From contig NZ_BDCD01000007.1 in the NCBI RefSeq assembly GCF_001613325.1, positions 300,187-364,186 of the forward strand: a stretch of 64,000 nucleotides of DNA, written 5' to 3'. Every line of letters begins with the position of its first letter. The stretch's first letter is position 1. The notes under the pieces are model-generated. The model saw nothing but the letters and a program-made list of their open reading frames with translations. It was not told the origin of the DNA and searched no databases. Origin of the DNA: Nocardia yamanashiensis NBRC 100130. Its GTDB lineage: Bacteria; Actinomycetota; Actinomycetes; Mycobacteriales; Mycobacteriaceae. A program made the translations under genes and the position numbers. Below, in pieces: positions 32,443-41,301 of this stretch.

Positions 32443-33723
32443 GTGAGACCGGTGGGAGCACACGAGCTGGCGGTGCGCTGGGCCGACATGCTGGACGGCG
32501 CGGTCGCGCCGACCTTGACCCGGGACCAGGTCGAGGAGCTGCTCACCGGTTTCGCCCCGCGCCTGCTGGCGGCGGTGCGCGGCGCCGCGGACATGTCCGC
32601 CGCCCGTGAAGTCGCCGCCGCCCTGGTGGCCGCCAACTATCGCGATCCGCTCGCCGTGCACCGCTCGGTGCTGGTGCTGTGCAAGGACCTGGTCACCGCC
32701 GCCTGCCCGGACCAGGACCGCGCCGACTACTGGCCGGTGCGCGAGCGGGCCATCGAACTGGCCGCCGAATTCGCCGCCGAGTTCAGCGCGGGCCTGCGCA
32801 GCGCGGCGCTGGCCGAGCACGAGACCACCCTGACCGCCGCGCTCACCGCGGTCCGCGAGGCCGAGGCGCGAAGGCAGTTGTCCGAGGCCCGATTCCAGGC
32901 CATCTTCGAGGGCGCCTCGGTCGGCATCGGCACCATCGATGTCACCACCGGGCTGGTGGTGGACGTCAATCAGGCGATGGCGGACGCGCTGGGCCGCCCG
33001 GCCGCGGATATGCCGGGCCGCTCGGTCGCCGACATTCTCGGCCCGGAGAACCTCACCGCCGCCTTCGAGCAATTCCAGCGCCTGCTGGCCGGTTCCATCG
33101 ACCGCTTCCGGATCGAGACCGAGCACGCCCGCCCCGACGGCGCCAAGACCGTGGTGGACCTGTCCATGACCGTGGTCCGCGACAGCGCCGGCGCACCCCG
33201 CTTCCTGATCGGCGTCACCGTCGATGTCACCGAGCGCAAACAGCTGGCCGATCAGCTCTGGCACGACGCCCACCACGATTCGCTGACCGGCCTGCCCAAC
33301 CGCCTGCTCTTCTTCGATCGGCTGCACGCCGCCAGCGGTCAGGTCGGCGTCTGCTACCTGGATCTGGACGGCTTCAAGGAGATCAACGACCAGCGCGGCC
33401 ACACCGCGGGCGATCAGGTGCTCTGCGATGTGGCGGCCCGGCTGCGCGCCACCCTCCCGGACAAGGCGGTGGTGGCCCGCCTCGGCGGTGACGAGTTCAT
33501 CGTGCTGGTCGAGAACTGCTCCGGCCCAGCCGAACTGGACGATGTGGTGGAGCGCCTGCTGAGCGCGCTGCGACACCCGTTCGATGTGGCCGGGCTGGCG
33601 GTGACGGTCGGCGCAAGCATCGGCACCGCCCTGGTCGATACCGATGCCACCGCCATCGACGAGCTCATGCACGCCGTGGACAGCGCCATGTACCGGGACA
33701 AGGCGCTGCGGCACGGTCGTTAG
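32443..33723 (+). CDS. PAS-GGDEF diguanylate cyclase
   Basis: A 426-residue cytoplasmic signalling protein: N-terminal helical region (1-140), PAS domain (about 147-266), GGDEF domain (275-425) with RLGGDEF at 346-352, the intact catalytic motif, so it should make c-di-GMP. The inhibitory I-site RxxD five residues upstream is absent (PDKAV). No EAL domain follows. GTG 32443 or GTG 32452; AAGGGGG precedes them. It ends on the four-base TTAG shared with the convergent membrane gene. Confidence 0.88.
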   Translation: MRPVGAHELAVRWADMLDGAVAPTLTRDQVEELLTGFAPRLLAAVRGAADMSAAREVAAALVAANYRDPLAVHRSVLVLCKDLVTAACPDQDRADYWPVRERAIELAAEFAAEFSAGLRSAALAEHETTLTAALTAVREAEARRQLSEARFQAIFEGASVGIGTIDVTTGLVVDVNQAMADALGRPAADMPGRSVADILGPENLTAAFEQFQRLLAGSIDRFRIETEHARPDGAKTVVDLSMTVVRDSAGAPRFLIGVTVDVTERKQLADQLWHDAHHDSLTGLPNRLLFFDRLHAASGQVGVCYLDLDGFKEINDQRGHTAGDQVLCDVAARLRATLPDKAVVARLGGDEFIVLVENCSGPAELDDVVERLLSALRHPFDVAGLAVTVGASIGTALVDTDATAIDELMHAVDSAMYRDKALRHGR

Positions 33724-34511
33724 ATCACGAACGGCACCAGGGCTTTTCGATCGGCCGGGTAGTCGGGGAACTTCTCCTGATACCACTTGTGGGTGGCGAA
33801 GGCGCGCGGCACCAGATTGCCGAAGGTGATCAGGAAGATGATCACGCCCGGCAAGGCCCAGGTCAGCAGCGCGAACCCGGCCCAGGCCAGCAGCTCGCCG
33901 AGATAGGTGGGGCTGGTGACGAACTTGTACCCGAGCCCGAACGGGATCCGGTATTCCGTTGCGCCCGGGTTGTTCTTGTCGCGCAGGTTCCGCACGATCG
34001 CCTCGGAACTGGTGAGCAGGGCGAATCCACCGAGGTAGACGACCAGGCCGACCAGGAATCGCGGATCGGTCAGCCACTCGGTTCCATACTGTCCGAAGTA
34101 GTCGTGGCTGAAGAGCGCACCGTTCAGATATCCGTGCAGCGAGGTGACGAGCATGCCCATGCCGAGTACGGATACATTGAAACTGCTTCGTTTTCCGGGT
34201 ACTTGGCGAATGGAGAGGGGGAAGAACCATCCGCGATTGGCGTAGTGCAGAATCCAGATGGCCGCCAGCACCAGCGATGTCGGCTCGAACCGGTTGGGCC
34301 CGGTCAGGTACGCGACGGCGAACACCACGGTGGCCGGAATCTCCATGAGCCACCAGCCGAGCTTCGGATTGAGGTTCAACCCGAGCTTGGCGGTGGCGAA
34401 GCGGCCGTACGGGCTTTGCGCGAACAGTCCGCCCACCAGCACGAACGCGGTGAACGCGAGCGCGATCGTGAGCACGGTGTCGTAGACGGTATTGCCGGTG
34501 TACCAGTGCAT
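33720..34511 (-). CDS. Steroid 5-alpha-reductase C-terminal/DUF1295-like membrane protein
   Basis: A 263-residue membrane protein with about six helices. The C-terminal region has GLGYKFVTSPTYLGELLAWA and the end ATHKWYQEKFPDYPADRKAL, the pattern of 3-oxo-5-alpha-steroid 4-dehydrogenase-like reductases. It would be an NADPH-dependent enone reductase for a steroid or polyprenol. ATG 34511. It shares four bases with the GGDEF gene's end. Confidence 0.82.
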   Translation of the reverse strand: MHWYTGNTVYDTVLTIALAFTAFVLVGGLFAQSPYGRFATAKLGLNLNPKLGWWLMEIPATVVFAVAYLTGPNRFEPTSLVLAAIWILHYANRGWFFPLSIRQVPGKRSSFNVSVLGMGMLVTSLHGYLNGALFSHDYFGQYGTEWLTDPRFLVGLVVYLGGFALLTSSEAIVRNLRDKNNPGATEYRIPFGLGYKFVTSPTYLGELLAWAGFALLTWALPGVIIFLITFGNLVPRAFATHKWYQEKFPDYPADRKALVPFVI

Positions 34512-34635
34512 TCGTGGTCCTTCGTCGTAAAAACTAGAACAGGTTCTACCATGGCGGCGGCCTCGTCCGATACCCGTGGCCGGGCATGGGCCAGAACCGA
34601 CGGGTAGGTTGGCTAGAACCCGGAGGGAGGCGTTA

Positions 34636-35640
34636 GTGGGTGCAGAGGGTTGGGAACTGCTGCTGAAGTCGATGCCGAATTTCCTGGAGGAGGACGTCGA
34701 GACCCGTGAGCCCGGACTCGAATGGAACCCCCGATTCATCCAGGTCCGCGACGAACACAGCGGGCGGCACGTGCATTTCGCGCAGCAGGGCAATGACATC
34801 GACGTCATCATCGCGGTGCCCGACGACGCCGCGGACGCCGAGCAGCTGCTGGCGATCCTGCAATCGGAACCGGACGGGGTGTGGGATCCGGTACCGCTGC
34901 CATTGGAATCCGATTCCACCGCACCGGATCCGCAATGGCGGGCCGTGCAACGGGTCCGGCAGCAGCCGCGGCTGGCGCGCGAATGGGGCACCGGCTGGCG
35001 GCGCGGCGCGCCCCTGGAACACCGGCGGCGGATCGCCGATTCGGTGGTGACGGTGCTGCGCGAGGGCATGAGCGTGGGCGCGGACTCGCTGCGGCTGTGC
35101 GCCTGGAACCTGGACGCCCCCGAACCCGGCGGGCACGGCCTGGCCTCGGACCGGCCGAGCGAACGCGGCGCGCCCGTATCCTGCACGGACTGGGCCGATT
35201 TCGAGGCGCGGCTGAGCTGGGCGCTGACCACGCTGCCCTGGGACGGCGTGATCAATCTGAGCACCCCGCATCCCGGACCGGATCCGTGCTTCATCCAATT
35301 CCTGCACGGGCGGCAGCTGTTCAACGAGGCCAGCGGCTGGGATGTGGCCGGATTGGGCGCGGGCGAATTCGACCGGCGCATGCGGGATCTGGGCTGGAGC
35401 TTCGCCCCGCACAGCGTGCCCGGCGGCGCGGCGCTGATCTGGGAGGGACCGCTGGCCCAGGCGGGCTACAACCCGCAGTTGCGCGGCGCGCCCCGGCGCA
35501 CGGTCACCACGTTCCGGGAGGTGTTCGCGGTGGGGCATCCGCAGGATCTGGTGTTCCGGGCCTTCCGCAACGGCCGCCGCCGCGATCCCGATCTGCGCTA
35601 TCTGGATGTGGAGCTGGGCATTCCGCGCGATGTGCGGTGA
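34636..35640 (+). CDS. TY-Chap/YbjN-like domain protein
   Basis: A 334-residue soluble protein with two similar ligand/chaperone-type halves: N-terminal GWELLLKSMPNFLEEDVETR, HFAQQGNDIDVIIAVPDD; C-terminal segment with WGxx repeats such as RMRDLGWSFAPHSVPGGAAL. It resembles actinobacterial TY-Chap/YbjN-like proteins, but I am not certain of the family. GTG 34636 is preceded by GGAGG. It abuts the convergent P450 gene in a TGATCA palindrome. Confidence 0.55.
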   Translation: MGAEGWELLLKSMPNFLEEDVETREPGLEWNPRFIQVRDEHSGRHVHFAQQGNDIDVIIAVPDDAADAEQLLAILQSEPDGVWDPVPLPLESDSTAPDPQWRAVQRVRQQPRLAREWGTGWRRGAPLEHRRRIADSVVTVLREGMSVGADSLRLCAWNLDAPEPGGHGLASDRPSERGAPVSCTDWADFEARLSWALTTLPWDGVINLSTPHPGPDPCFIQFLHGRQLFNEASGWDVAGLGAGEFDRRMRDLGWSFAPHSVPGGAALIWEGPLAQAGYNPQLRGAPRRTVTTFREVFAVGHPQDLVFRAFRNGRRRDPDLRYLDVELGIPRDVR

Positions 35641-37107
35641 TCAGATCCGTTCCAGCCGGATGGGCAGGCCGTCACCGGGTTTCGGCCCGGTGCCGGCCAC
35701 CAGCGGCACCCGGTATCCGTCGGGAACGCTCCAGCGATAGCCCAGCAGCATGCGGTGCAGCACCGCCTTGACGGTCATGCCGCCGAAGTAGCGCCCGATG
35801 CACTTGTGCGCGCCGCCGCCGAACGCCGGCCAGGCGAACCGATGCGATTTGTCCTCGGCACGAGCGGGTTCGAAGCGGCCCGGGTCGAAAACGTCCGGGT
35901 CGTGCCAATACTCGGCGGAGCGCATCAGGGTGTGCGGCCCGGCCATGAGCAGCGTGCCCTTCGGAATGTAGTGTCCCTGGATCTCGGTGTCCGCGATGGC
36001 CTGCCGCACCAGCTGTCCCACCGGTGCGTGCATGCGCAGGATCTCCCGGAAGGCCAGGTCCAGACCGGGCAGCCGATCCAGGTCGGCATAGTCGAGCACG
36101 GGTTTCCCGAGGGCGCGCGACTCCGCGCGCAGGCGGTCCTGCCATTCCGGCGCGCGGGCGAGTTCGTAGCCGAGCATCGAGATGGCGATGGTGCTGGTGT
36201 CGTGCGCGGCCATCATCACGAAGATCATGTGATCGATGATGTCCGCGTCGCCGAACGATTCCCCGTCGTCGGTCTCCGCCCGGCAGAGCACGCTGAACAG
36301 ATCGTCGCCGTCCCCGGCGCGCTTGTTGCCGATCTCGCGCCGGAAGTACTCCTCGAGCACCCGCCGCCCGCGCAGCCCCCGATGCCACACTCCCCCGGGC
36401 AGATTGGTGCGCACGATGGCCTGGCCGCCGTGCACCGCGGCTTCGAACGCGTCGGAGAGCCGGGTACCCTCCGGCCCCAGTTCCGCTCCCGCGAACACCA
36501 CGGTGGCCTGTTCCAGCAGCAATTCCTTGACCCGGTCGTAGAGCAGGAACCCGGAACCCGGCTCCCACGCGTCGATCCCGCGCACGATGCGCGGCGTGGT
36601 CAGGTCGAGATAGCCGATGAGCCGGGTGCGGGTGAACGCCTGCTGCAGGATCCGGCGGTGGTAGGCGTGTTCGTCGAAGTCCCGCAACAGGATTCCGCCC
36701 TTGAAGAACGGGCCGATCAGGAATTCCCAGCCCTGTTGCGCGGAGAACACCCGCTTGCGATCCAGCAGCAGGTCCTCGACGGCGGCGGGACTGAGCAGGC
36801 CCACGATGGGGCGGCCGAAACCGCCCATCCACTGCACCGGGCCGTACCGCGCGGTGCGTTCGCGCGCGAAACCGATCGGGTCGGCGAGATTGCCGAGGAT
36901 GTGGCCGATGCCGGGCGGCCCGAAATCGCCCATGACGGGCCGTAATCCGCTGCCCGGCGGCGGCTCGGCGAGTGCGCGCGGCGGCGACGGATAGCGTTCC
37001 AGCAGCCGGTGCGCGCGTTTCTGTATCCGATGGTTCAACCGCGAGCGCGCGTGCGGGTCACGCAGCGGCGCGGGCAGCCGGAAATCCGAGGGCACAAGGA
37101 GATTCAT
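35641..37107 (-). CDS. Cytochrome P450, intact motifs
   Basis: A 488-residue P450. The I helix has AAHDTST (300-306), the EXXR motif is EILR (355-358) and the heme loop FGGGAHKCIG has Cys 436: all catalytic marks are present. ATG 37107 follows GGGAG. A TetR gene is divergent with an operator of CGGAAACA/TGTTTCCG repeats between; FAD-oxidoreductase and SDR genes follow beyond it. Substrate probably a lipid or steroid; inference from context only. Confidence 0.93.
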   Translation of the reverse strand: MNLLVPSDFRLPAPLRDPHARSRLNHRIQKRAHRLLERYPSPPRALAEPPPGSGLRPVMGDFGPPGIGHILGNLADPIGFARERTARYGPVQWMGGFGRPIVGLLSPAAVEDLLLDRKRVFSAQQGWEFLIGPFFKGGILLRDFDEHAYHRRILQQAFTRTRLIGYLDLTTPRIVRGIDAWEPGSGFLLYDRVKELLLEQATVVFAGAELGPEGTRLSDAFEAAVHGGQAIVRTNLPGGVWHRGLRGRRVLEEYFRREIGNKRAGDGDDLFSVLCRAETDDGESFGDADIIDHMIFVMMAAHDTSTIAISMLGYELARAPEWQDRLRAESRALGKPVLDYADLDRLPGLDLAFREILRMHAPVGQLVRQAIADTEIQGHYIPKGTLLMAGPHTLMRSAEYWHDPDVFDPGRFEPARAEDKSHRFAWPAFGGGAHKCIGRYFGGMTVKAVLHRMLLGYRWSVPDGYRVPLVAGTGPKPGDGLPIRLERI

Positions 37108-37142
37108 CGTCGGTCTCCCTTCGGGACGCCATTCCACGGTAT

Positions 37143-37176
37143 CGGAAACAAATGTTTCCGTAAACGGTTGTTTCCG
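37143..37176. promoter_or_regulatory. TetR operator between P450 and TetR genes
   Basis: CGGAAACA-AA-TGTTTCCG (37143-37160), a perfect palindrome, followed after eight bases by a third copy TGTTTCCG (37169-37176). The third half-site overlaps the expected -35 of the TetR gene. A strong candidate for dual control of both genes. Confidence 0.68.
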
Positions 37177-37199
37177 GACTTCTGTGTCAAGCTGGGTGG

Positions 37200-37847
37200 G
37201 TGACGCGCGCTTTTCAGGGGACCTATCGCGGCACCTCCACCGACGAACGCCGGGAGCAACGCCGCCGGCGGCTGCTGGACGCGGCCCTGGAGATCGTCGG
37301 CACGCAGGGGCTGGCCGCGCTGACCGTGCGCGGGGTGTGCGAGCAGGCGCGGGTGGGGCCGCGGTTCTTCTACGAATCATTCCCGGATCTCGACACTTTG
37401 GCGGGTACTTTGCTCGACGAAGTACAGGGCGCGGCGCTGGAACAGGCGCGCTCCACCATGGCGGCCACGCCAGGCGATCCGGCGACCAAGATCCGCGCGG
37501 GGGTGGCGGCGCTCATCGTCGCGGTCACCGACGATCCGCGGCGGGCCAATATCGCCTTCGCCCAGGCCTATGGCAGCGCCGAGCTGATGCGCCGCCGCTT
37601 CGAGGGCATGCGCAAGGTCGCGCAGGTCATCATCGAGCAGACCCGGTTGCTGCTGGACATTCCCGAGGGCGACGACACCGCCATCACCGCACTGGCGCAA
37701 CTCATCACGGGCGGCGCCGCGGAATTGATCCTGGTGTGGCTGGACGGCGGGCTGAAGGTGGAGCGGCCGGTGCTGATCGAGATCGTGGCGGACTACGTGG
37801 TGGCCATGGTGGGACGGCTTCCCGGCATGGCCGAGAAGCTTTCCTAG
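37200..37847 (+). CDS. TetR-family regulator
   Basis: A 215-residue TetR protein: DNA-binding RRRRLLDAALEIVGTQGLAA, then VCEQARVGPRFFYESFPDLD (residues about 23-70), followed by a ligand domain. GTG 37200 follows a CAAGCT box by six bases, so leaderless. It is divergent from the P450 and, with its stop 10 bases from the FAD-oxidoreductase, convergent to it. Confidence 0.92.
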   Translation: MTRAFQGTYRGTSTDERREQRRRRLLDAALEIVGTQGLAALTVRGVCEQARVGPRFFYESFPDLDTLAGTLLDEVQGAALEQARSTMAATPGDPATKIRAGVAALIVAVTDDPRRANIAFAQAYGSAELMRRRFEGMRKVAQVIIEQTRLLLDIPEGDDTAITALAQLITGGAAELILVWLDGGLKVERPVLIEIVADYVVAMVGRLPGMAEKLS

Positions 37848-37857
37848 CCAACACGAT

Positions 37858-39177
37858 TCAGGAACCCGCCACCGCGATTCCGGGCCCGCCGGCGCGGCGA
37901 TGGATCTCCTCCGCCACCAGCCGCGCCGTTTCGGCGCAGGCGCTGGTGCCGCCGTCGGTGTATTCCTTCACCGCGTCACCGACATTCCACAGGTTAGGAA
38001 TCGGCGTCTCGCGCGGCAGGTCGTAGCCGGGGACGGCGCGCTGGGGCGGCCAGTCGTCCCGGGTGACATTGATCGACAGGATCCGCGCGGCATCGAATCC
38101 GGGTAGCTGTTCGCGCAGATCCTGTAGCACCAGCGCGGTTTCGGCGTCGGCGTCGAAGTCACCCACCGAGGGTTTGGGCACCCCGCTGCCCACGTAGAGA
38201 TGCCAGCCGTCGGGGGCCATCTCCGGGCAGGTGGCGGTGAAATTCGCGACGTAGCAGAGCCTTCGGGTGCGCGCGAAGCCGAGCAGGCCCGGCGCGGTCA
38301 CCAGGGGTTCGCGGCTGGCGAAGTTCACCGAGATCATGGCGCTGGGCAGGTCCCGTTGCAGCACCGTGCCGACGTAGTCCGCCGGGAAGTGCTCGAGGCC
38401 GACCAGGTCCAGGGTGGCCGACGGCCCGATATCGCTGACCGCGAAACGGCATGTGATGTCACTGATCTCGGCGCCCTTCCGGATCCTTGCCCCGACGATC
38501 CGGCCGTCCTCGACCAGTAATCGCTGCACTTCGCTGTCCAGCCACACCGCGCCGCCGTCCCGCTCCACCGCCTCGGCCAGCGCCCGCCACACCCCGATGG
38601 TGCCCTGCGGGCAGAACCCGAACTTCTCCAGCGCCGGTTTGTGCGTGAAGTAGTTCAGGAACACCCGCGCGGGCAGTTCCTCGGAGCCGACGGCGAAGAC
38701 CGAACCGCACATATTGCGGAAGATCCCCAGCACCGCGTCGTTCCTGGTGTACCGCCGCACCCATTCGGCGGTCGAGAGTTCCCGGCCCGGCTCGTCGCCG
38801 GCGTGCGCGGCGTCGAGCTCGTCGAGCATTTGCGCGCCCTGCCGGGCCAATTGCGCCAGCAGCAGGCCCCAGCCGCCACCGGTGACATCCACATCGCGGC
38901 CGCCGATCCGGTACAGGATCGGCGGATCCGCCGGTCGCACTTCGAATTTCGCGCCCACCTCCGCGAAGGTTTGCTCGGTCACCCCGCCGAGCTCGATGAC
39001 GATCGCGCCGTTGTTGACTGTGAAACCGTCGATCATGTCGGTGGAGGCGCGTCCCCCGACCCGGTCCAGACGTTCGGCCACCAGGGTGCGGTAGCCCAGG
39101 TGCGCGAGCCTGGCGGCGGCACACAAACCGCCTGCCCCGGCTCCGACAACCACTGCGTCCCAACTGTTCTCGCTCAT
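37858..39177 (-). CDS. FAD-dependent oxidoreductase, phytoene-desaturase-like
   Basis: A 439-residue flavoprotein. The dinucleotide-binding fold is VVVGAGAGGLCAAARLAHLG (residues about 9-28), followed by RVGGRASTDMIDGFTVNNGA; the C-terminal FAD motif is NLWNVGDAVKEYTDGGTSAC. Resembles phytoene-dehydrogenase-like/monoamine-oxidase-type desaturases. Same strand as the SDR upstream with 21 bases between, so they form an operon. Substrate unknown, lipid or steroid likely. Confidence 0.86.
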   Translation of the reverse strand: MSENSWDAVVVGAGAGGLCAAARLAHLGYRTLVAERLDRVGGRASTDMIDGFTVNNGAIVIELGGVTEQTFAEVGAKFEVRPADPPILYRIGGRDVDVTGGGWGLLLAQLARQGAQMLDELDAAHAGDEPGRELSTAEWVRRYTRNDAVLGIFRNMCGSVFAVGSEELPARVFLNYFTHKPALEKFGFCPQGTIGVWRALAEAVERDGGAVWLDSEVQRLLVEDGRIVGARIRKGAEISDITCRFAVSDIGPSATLDLVGLEHFPADYVGTVLQRDLPSAMISVNFASREPLVTAPGLLGFARTRRLCYVANFTATCPEMAPDGWHLYVGSGVPKPSVGDFDADAETALVLQDLREQLPGFDAARILSINVTRDDWPPQRAVPGYDLPRETPIPNLWNVGDAVKEYTDGGTSACAETARLVAEEIHRRAGGPGIAVAGS

Positions 39178-39198
39178 GGCGAGGCTCCTCGAGATTGC

Positions 39199-40062
39199 TC
39201 AGCCCACGGGGTTCGCCCCGGGCTGTGCGTCGGCCATATCGGTGATGCGACTCCAATTCTCCCGCACCTCTTCCACCGTGGGCACCTCCGGGAACAACAC
39301 CGGTTTGCCCGCGAACAACTGCACCCGCTGCACCGTGCCGCCGCCCACGATGAGCACCAGCCCCGTGTCCTCGCATTCCTCGCTGACCAGGTATCCGACC
39401 ACCGGGGCGACGTGGGCGGGCGGGAGCTTCCGCAGCAGATCGGCGGGGGCGATATCGGCGGTCATGCGGGTGGCGGCCATGGGGGCCACGGCATTGACCG
39501 TGATGTCGTATTTGCGGCCCTCGATGGCGAGGGTGTTCATCAGCCCGACCAGTCCGAGTTTGGCAGCGCCGTAATTGGCCTGGCCGAAATTGCCGAACAG
39601 GCCGGAGGTGGAGGTGGCCATCACGACGCGGCCGAAACCCTGCTCGCGGAAGTACCCCCAGGCGGCCTGGGTGACGTGATAGGCCCCGTACAGGTGCACG
39701 CGCAGCACGTCGTCCCACTGCTCCGGGCTCATCTTGGCGAAGCTGATGTCACGCAGGATCCCGGCATTGTTGACGATGCCGTGCACCGCACCGAATTCGC
39801 GCACCGCGGCATCCACCAGTGCGCGCGCACCGTCGACGGTGGCCACGCTGTCGTAATTCGCCACGGCCGTACCGTCTTCGGCGCGGATCTCGTCGACCAC
39901 CGTATCGGCCATATCGGTGCCGAACCCGGTCCCGTCGCGTTCGCCGCCGAGATCGTTGACCACCACCTGCGCGCCCTCGCGCGCCAGCAGACGCGCGTAG
40001 GCGCGGCCCAGGCCGCCGCCCGCTCCGGTGACGATGACGACTCGATCGGTCACGCCAGGCAT
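39199..40062 (-). CDS. SDR-family dehydrogenase (MFE-2-like)
   Basis: A 287-residue short-chain dehydrogenase: cofactor motif TGAGGGLGRAYARLLA (residues about 10-25), NDLGG, NNAGILRD, catalytic YGAAK (ANYGAAKLGL) and the family end. The NDLGG stretch is typical of 3-hydroxyacyl-CoA dehydrogenases of the MFE-2 (17-beta-HSD4) type, acting in steroid or branched fatty-acid oxidation. ATG 40062 follows GGGAG. First gene of the operon with the FAD-oxidoreductase. Confidence 0.9.
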   Translation of the reverse strand: MPGVTDRVVIVTGAGGGLGRAYARLLAREGAQVVVNDLGGERDGTGFGTDMADTVVDEIRAEDGTAVANYDSVATVDGARALVDAAVREFGAVHGIVNNAGILRDISFAKMSPEQWDDVLRVHLYGAYHVTQAAWGYFREQGFGRVVMATSTSGLFGNFGQANYGAAKLGLVGLMNTLAIEGRKYDITVNAVAPMAATRMTADIAPADLLRKLPPAHVAPVVGYLVSEECEDTGLVLIVGGGTVQRVQLFAGKPVLFPEVPTVEEVRENWSRITDMADAQPGANPVG

Positions 40063-40319
40063 GATTCTCCCTGCGATAGAGTGGGTTTCGGGAGGGCCGA
40101 ACGACACGCCGGGACAAGGGATTTCGGGCGATGGGGGTATGCGGGACCGGTTCCGCGGTGCTGACACGCGGTAACCGTGGTTTCGTCGCTGCCGACCACC
40201 AGTCCGTGCACGGCGGTCACCTTCCTTCGATTCCACGGTACGCGTTCCGGCACGGCGACTCGCCGGTTATGCGGATCGAATTGCGTTGTACCGCCGAATA
40301 CTCCGGGATGTGGCCGCGG

Positions 40320-41234
40320 TCAGCAGCGCGCGCCGGTGAGCGCGAAGCGTTCCACCTCCTGCAGATGGCCGCCGGTGGAAACGACGATGGTCAGCACGCC
40401 CGGACAGGTCGCGGCGAACGGCACCGTCGCCGTCCACGGGCTGTCCTGGCCGCCCGCCGGAATGCCGCCGGTCTCGCCGGCCGGCCGGGTTGCGTTCAGT
40501 TGCAGCACCCGGACACGCAGGCTCTCGTCGACGCCGGTGATGCGACCGGCAACCGCCGCGGGCGCGGTGATCTGGGCGCCGTACTTCGGGGCGGTCAGGG
40601 TGAGCGTGCGATCCTCGGTACCGACGACCTCCCACGGCGCGTCGTCACCGGCGCCCAGCCTGGCCAGATGCAGCATGGCCGCCGGGACGGGGACGGCGTC
40701 GGGATTGTCGAAACCGACTGTTACCCAGGCTTCGTCGCCGCGCACGGTGGTTTGCAGGACCTTGCCGATATCGGTGAAACCGAGATACCCGGTGGTGAAA
40801 CTCTGTGCCGTCAGCGCCGCGTCCAGATGCCAGGGCTGGTGCCCGCCGTCGCGGTAGGACCGCTGCCATTCGGCTGCCGCCGCCGCATCGGCGAAAGGCC
40901 AGAGCGGTTGGTAGGCGAAGCTTCTCGGGCCGGACGAGGATGCCGTGGTGACCCCCGGATGCGTCGCCGAGGTGGCGGGACCCGGGCTGCCCGGCGCCGA
41001 GGTGCCGGGACCGGCGGTGCCGGTCGCCGATCTGGCGGGTCCGGTGCCCGAGGTGGTGACGGTGCGGTCGCGCTGGCCGGTGCCGACCGCACCGGTCGCC
41101 GACTCGTCGCCACTGTCGCGGATCACCGTGAAATACAGCGTGACCGCCAGGGCCAGCACCACCGCCACCGCGGCGATCACCAGCCCCGATATCGCCGGCG
41201 GCCGACGGCCGGGCGGCGGGGAATTCGTGCTCAT
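40320..41234 (-). CDS. Membrane-anchored protein with Ser/Thr/Pro linker
   Basis: A 304-residue protein with a cytoplasmic N-tail (SPPPGRRPPAIS), one membrane helix (residues about 16-39), a low-complexity Gly/Ser/Thr/Ala linker to about residue 105, and an extracellular domain with SFAYQPLWPFADAAAAAEWQ, TAQSFTTGYLGFTDIGKVLQ and VFTCPGVL-like end. It is probably a cell-surface domain; family not recognised. Divergent from the PLP-enzyme gene. Confidence 0.6.
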   Translation of the reverse strand: MSTNSPPPGRRPPAISGLVIAAVAVVLALAVTLYFTVIRDSGDESATGAVGTGQRDRTVTTSGTGPARSATGTAGPGTSAPGSPGPATSATHPGVTTASSSGPRSFAYQPLWPFADAAAAAEWQRSYRDGGHQPWHLDAALTAQSFTTGYLGFTDIGKVLQTTVRGDEAWVTVGFDNPDAVPVPAAMLHLARLGAGDDAPWEVVGTEDRTLTLTAPKYGAQITAPAAVAGRITGVDESLRVRVLQLNATRPAGETGGIPAGGQDSPWTATVPFAATCPGVLTIVVSTGGHLQEVERFALTGARC

Positions 41235-41301
41235 GATCCAGCATGCCCCCGATCGCCGCCGGACGCTCGTCACGGAACTGGACAGTCGATATGTTGGGGT
41301 G

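Noticed and set aside
40063..40319. A gene in the gap between the SDR start and the membrane-anchored protein
   Set aside because: Only short frames without start signals; I see nothing to annotate in these 257 bases.
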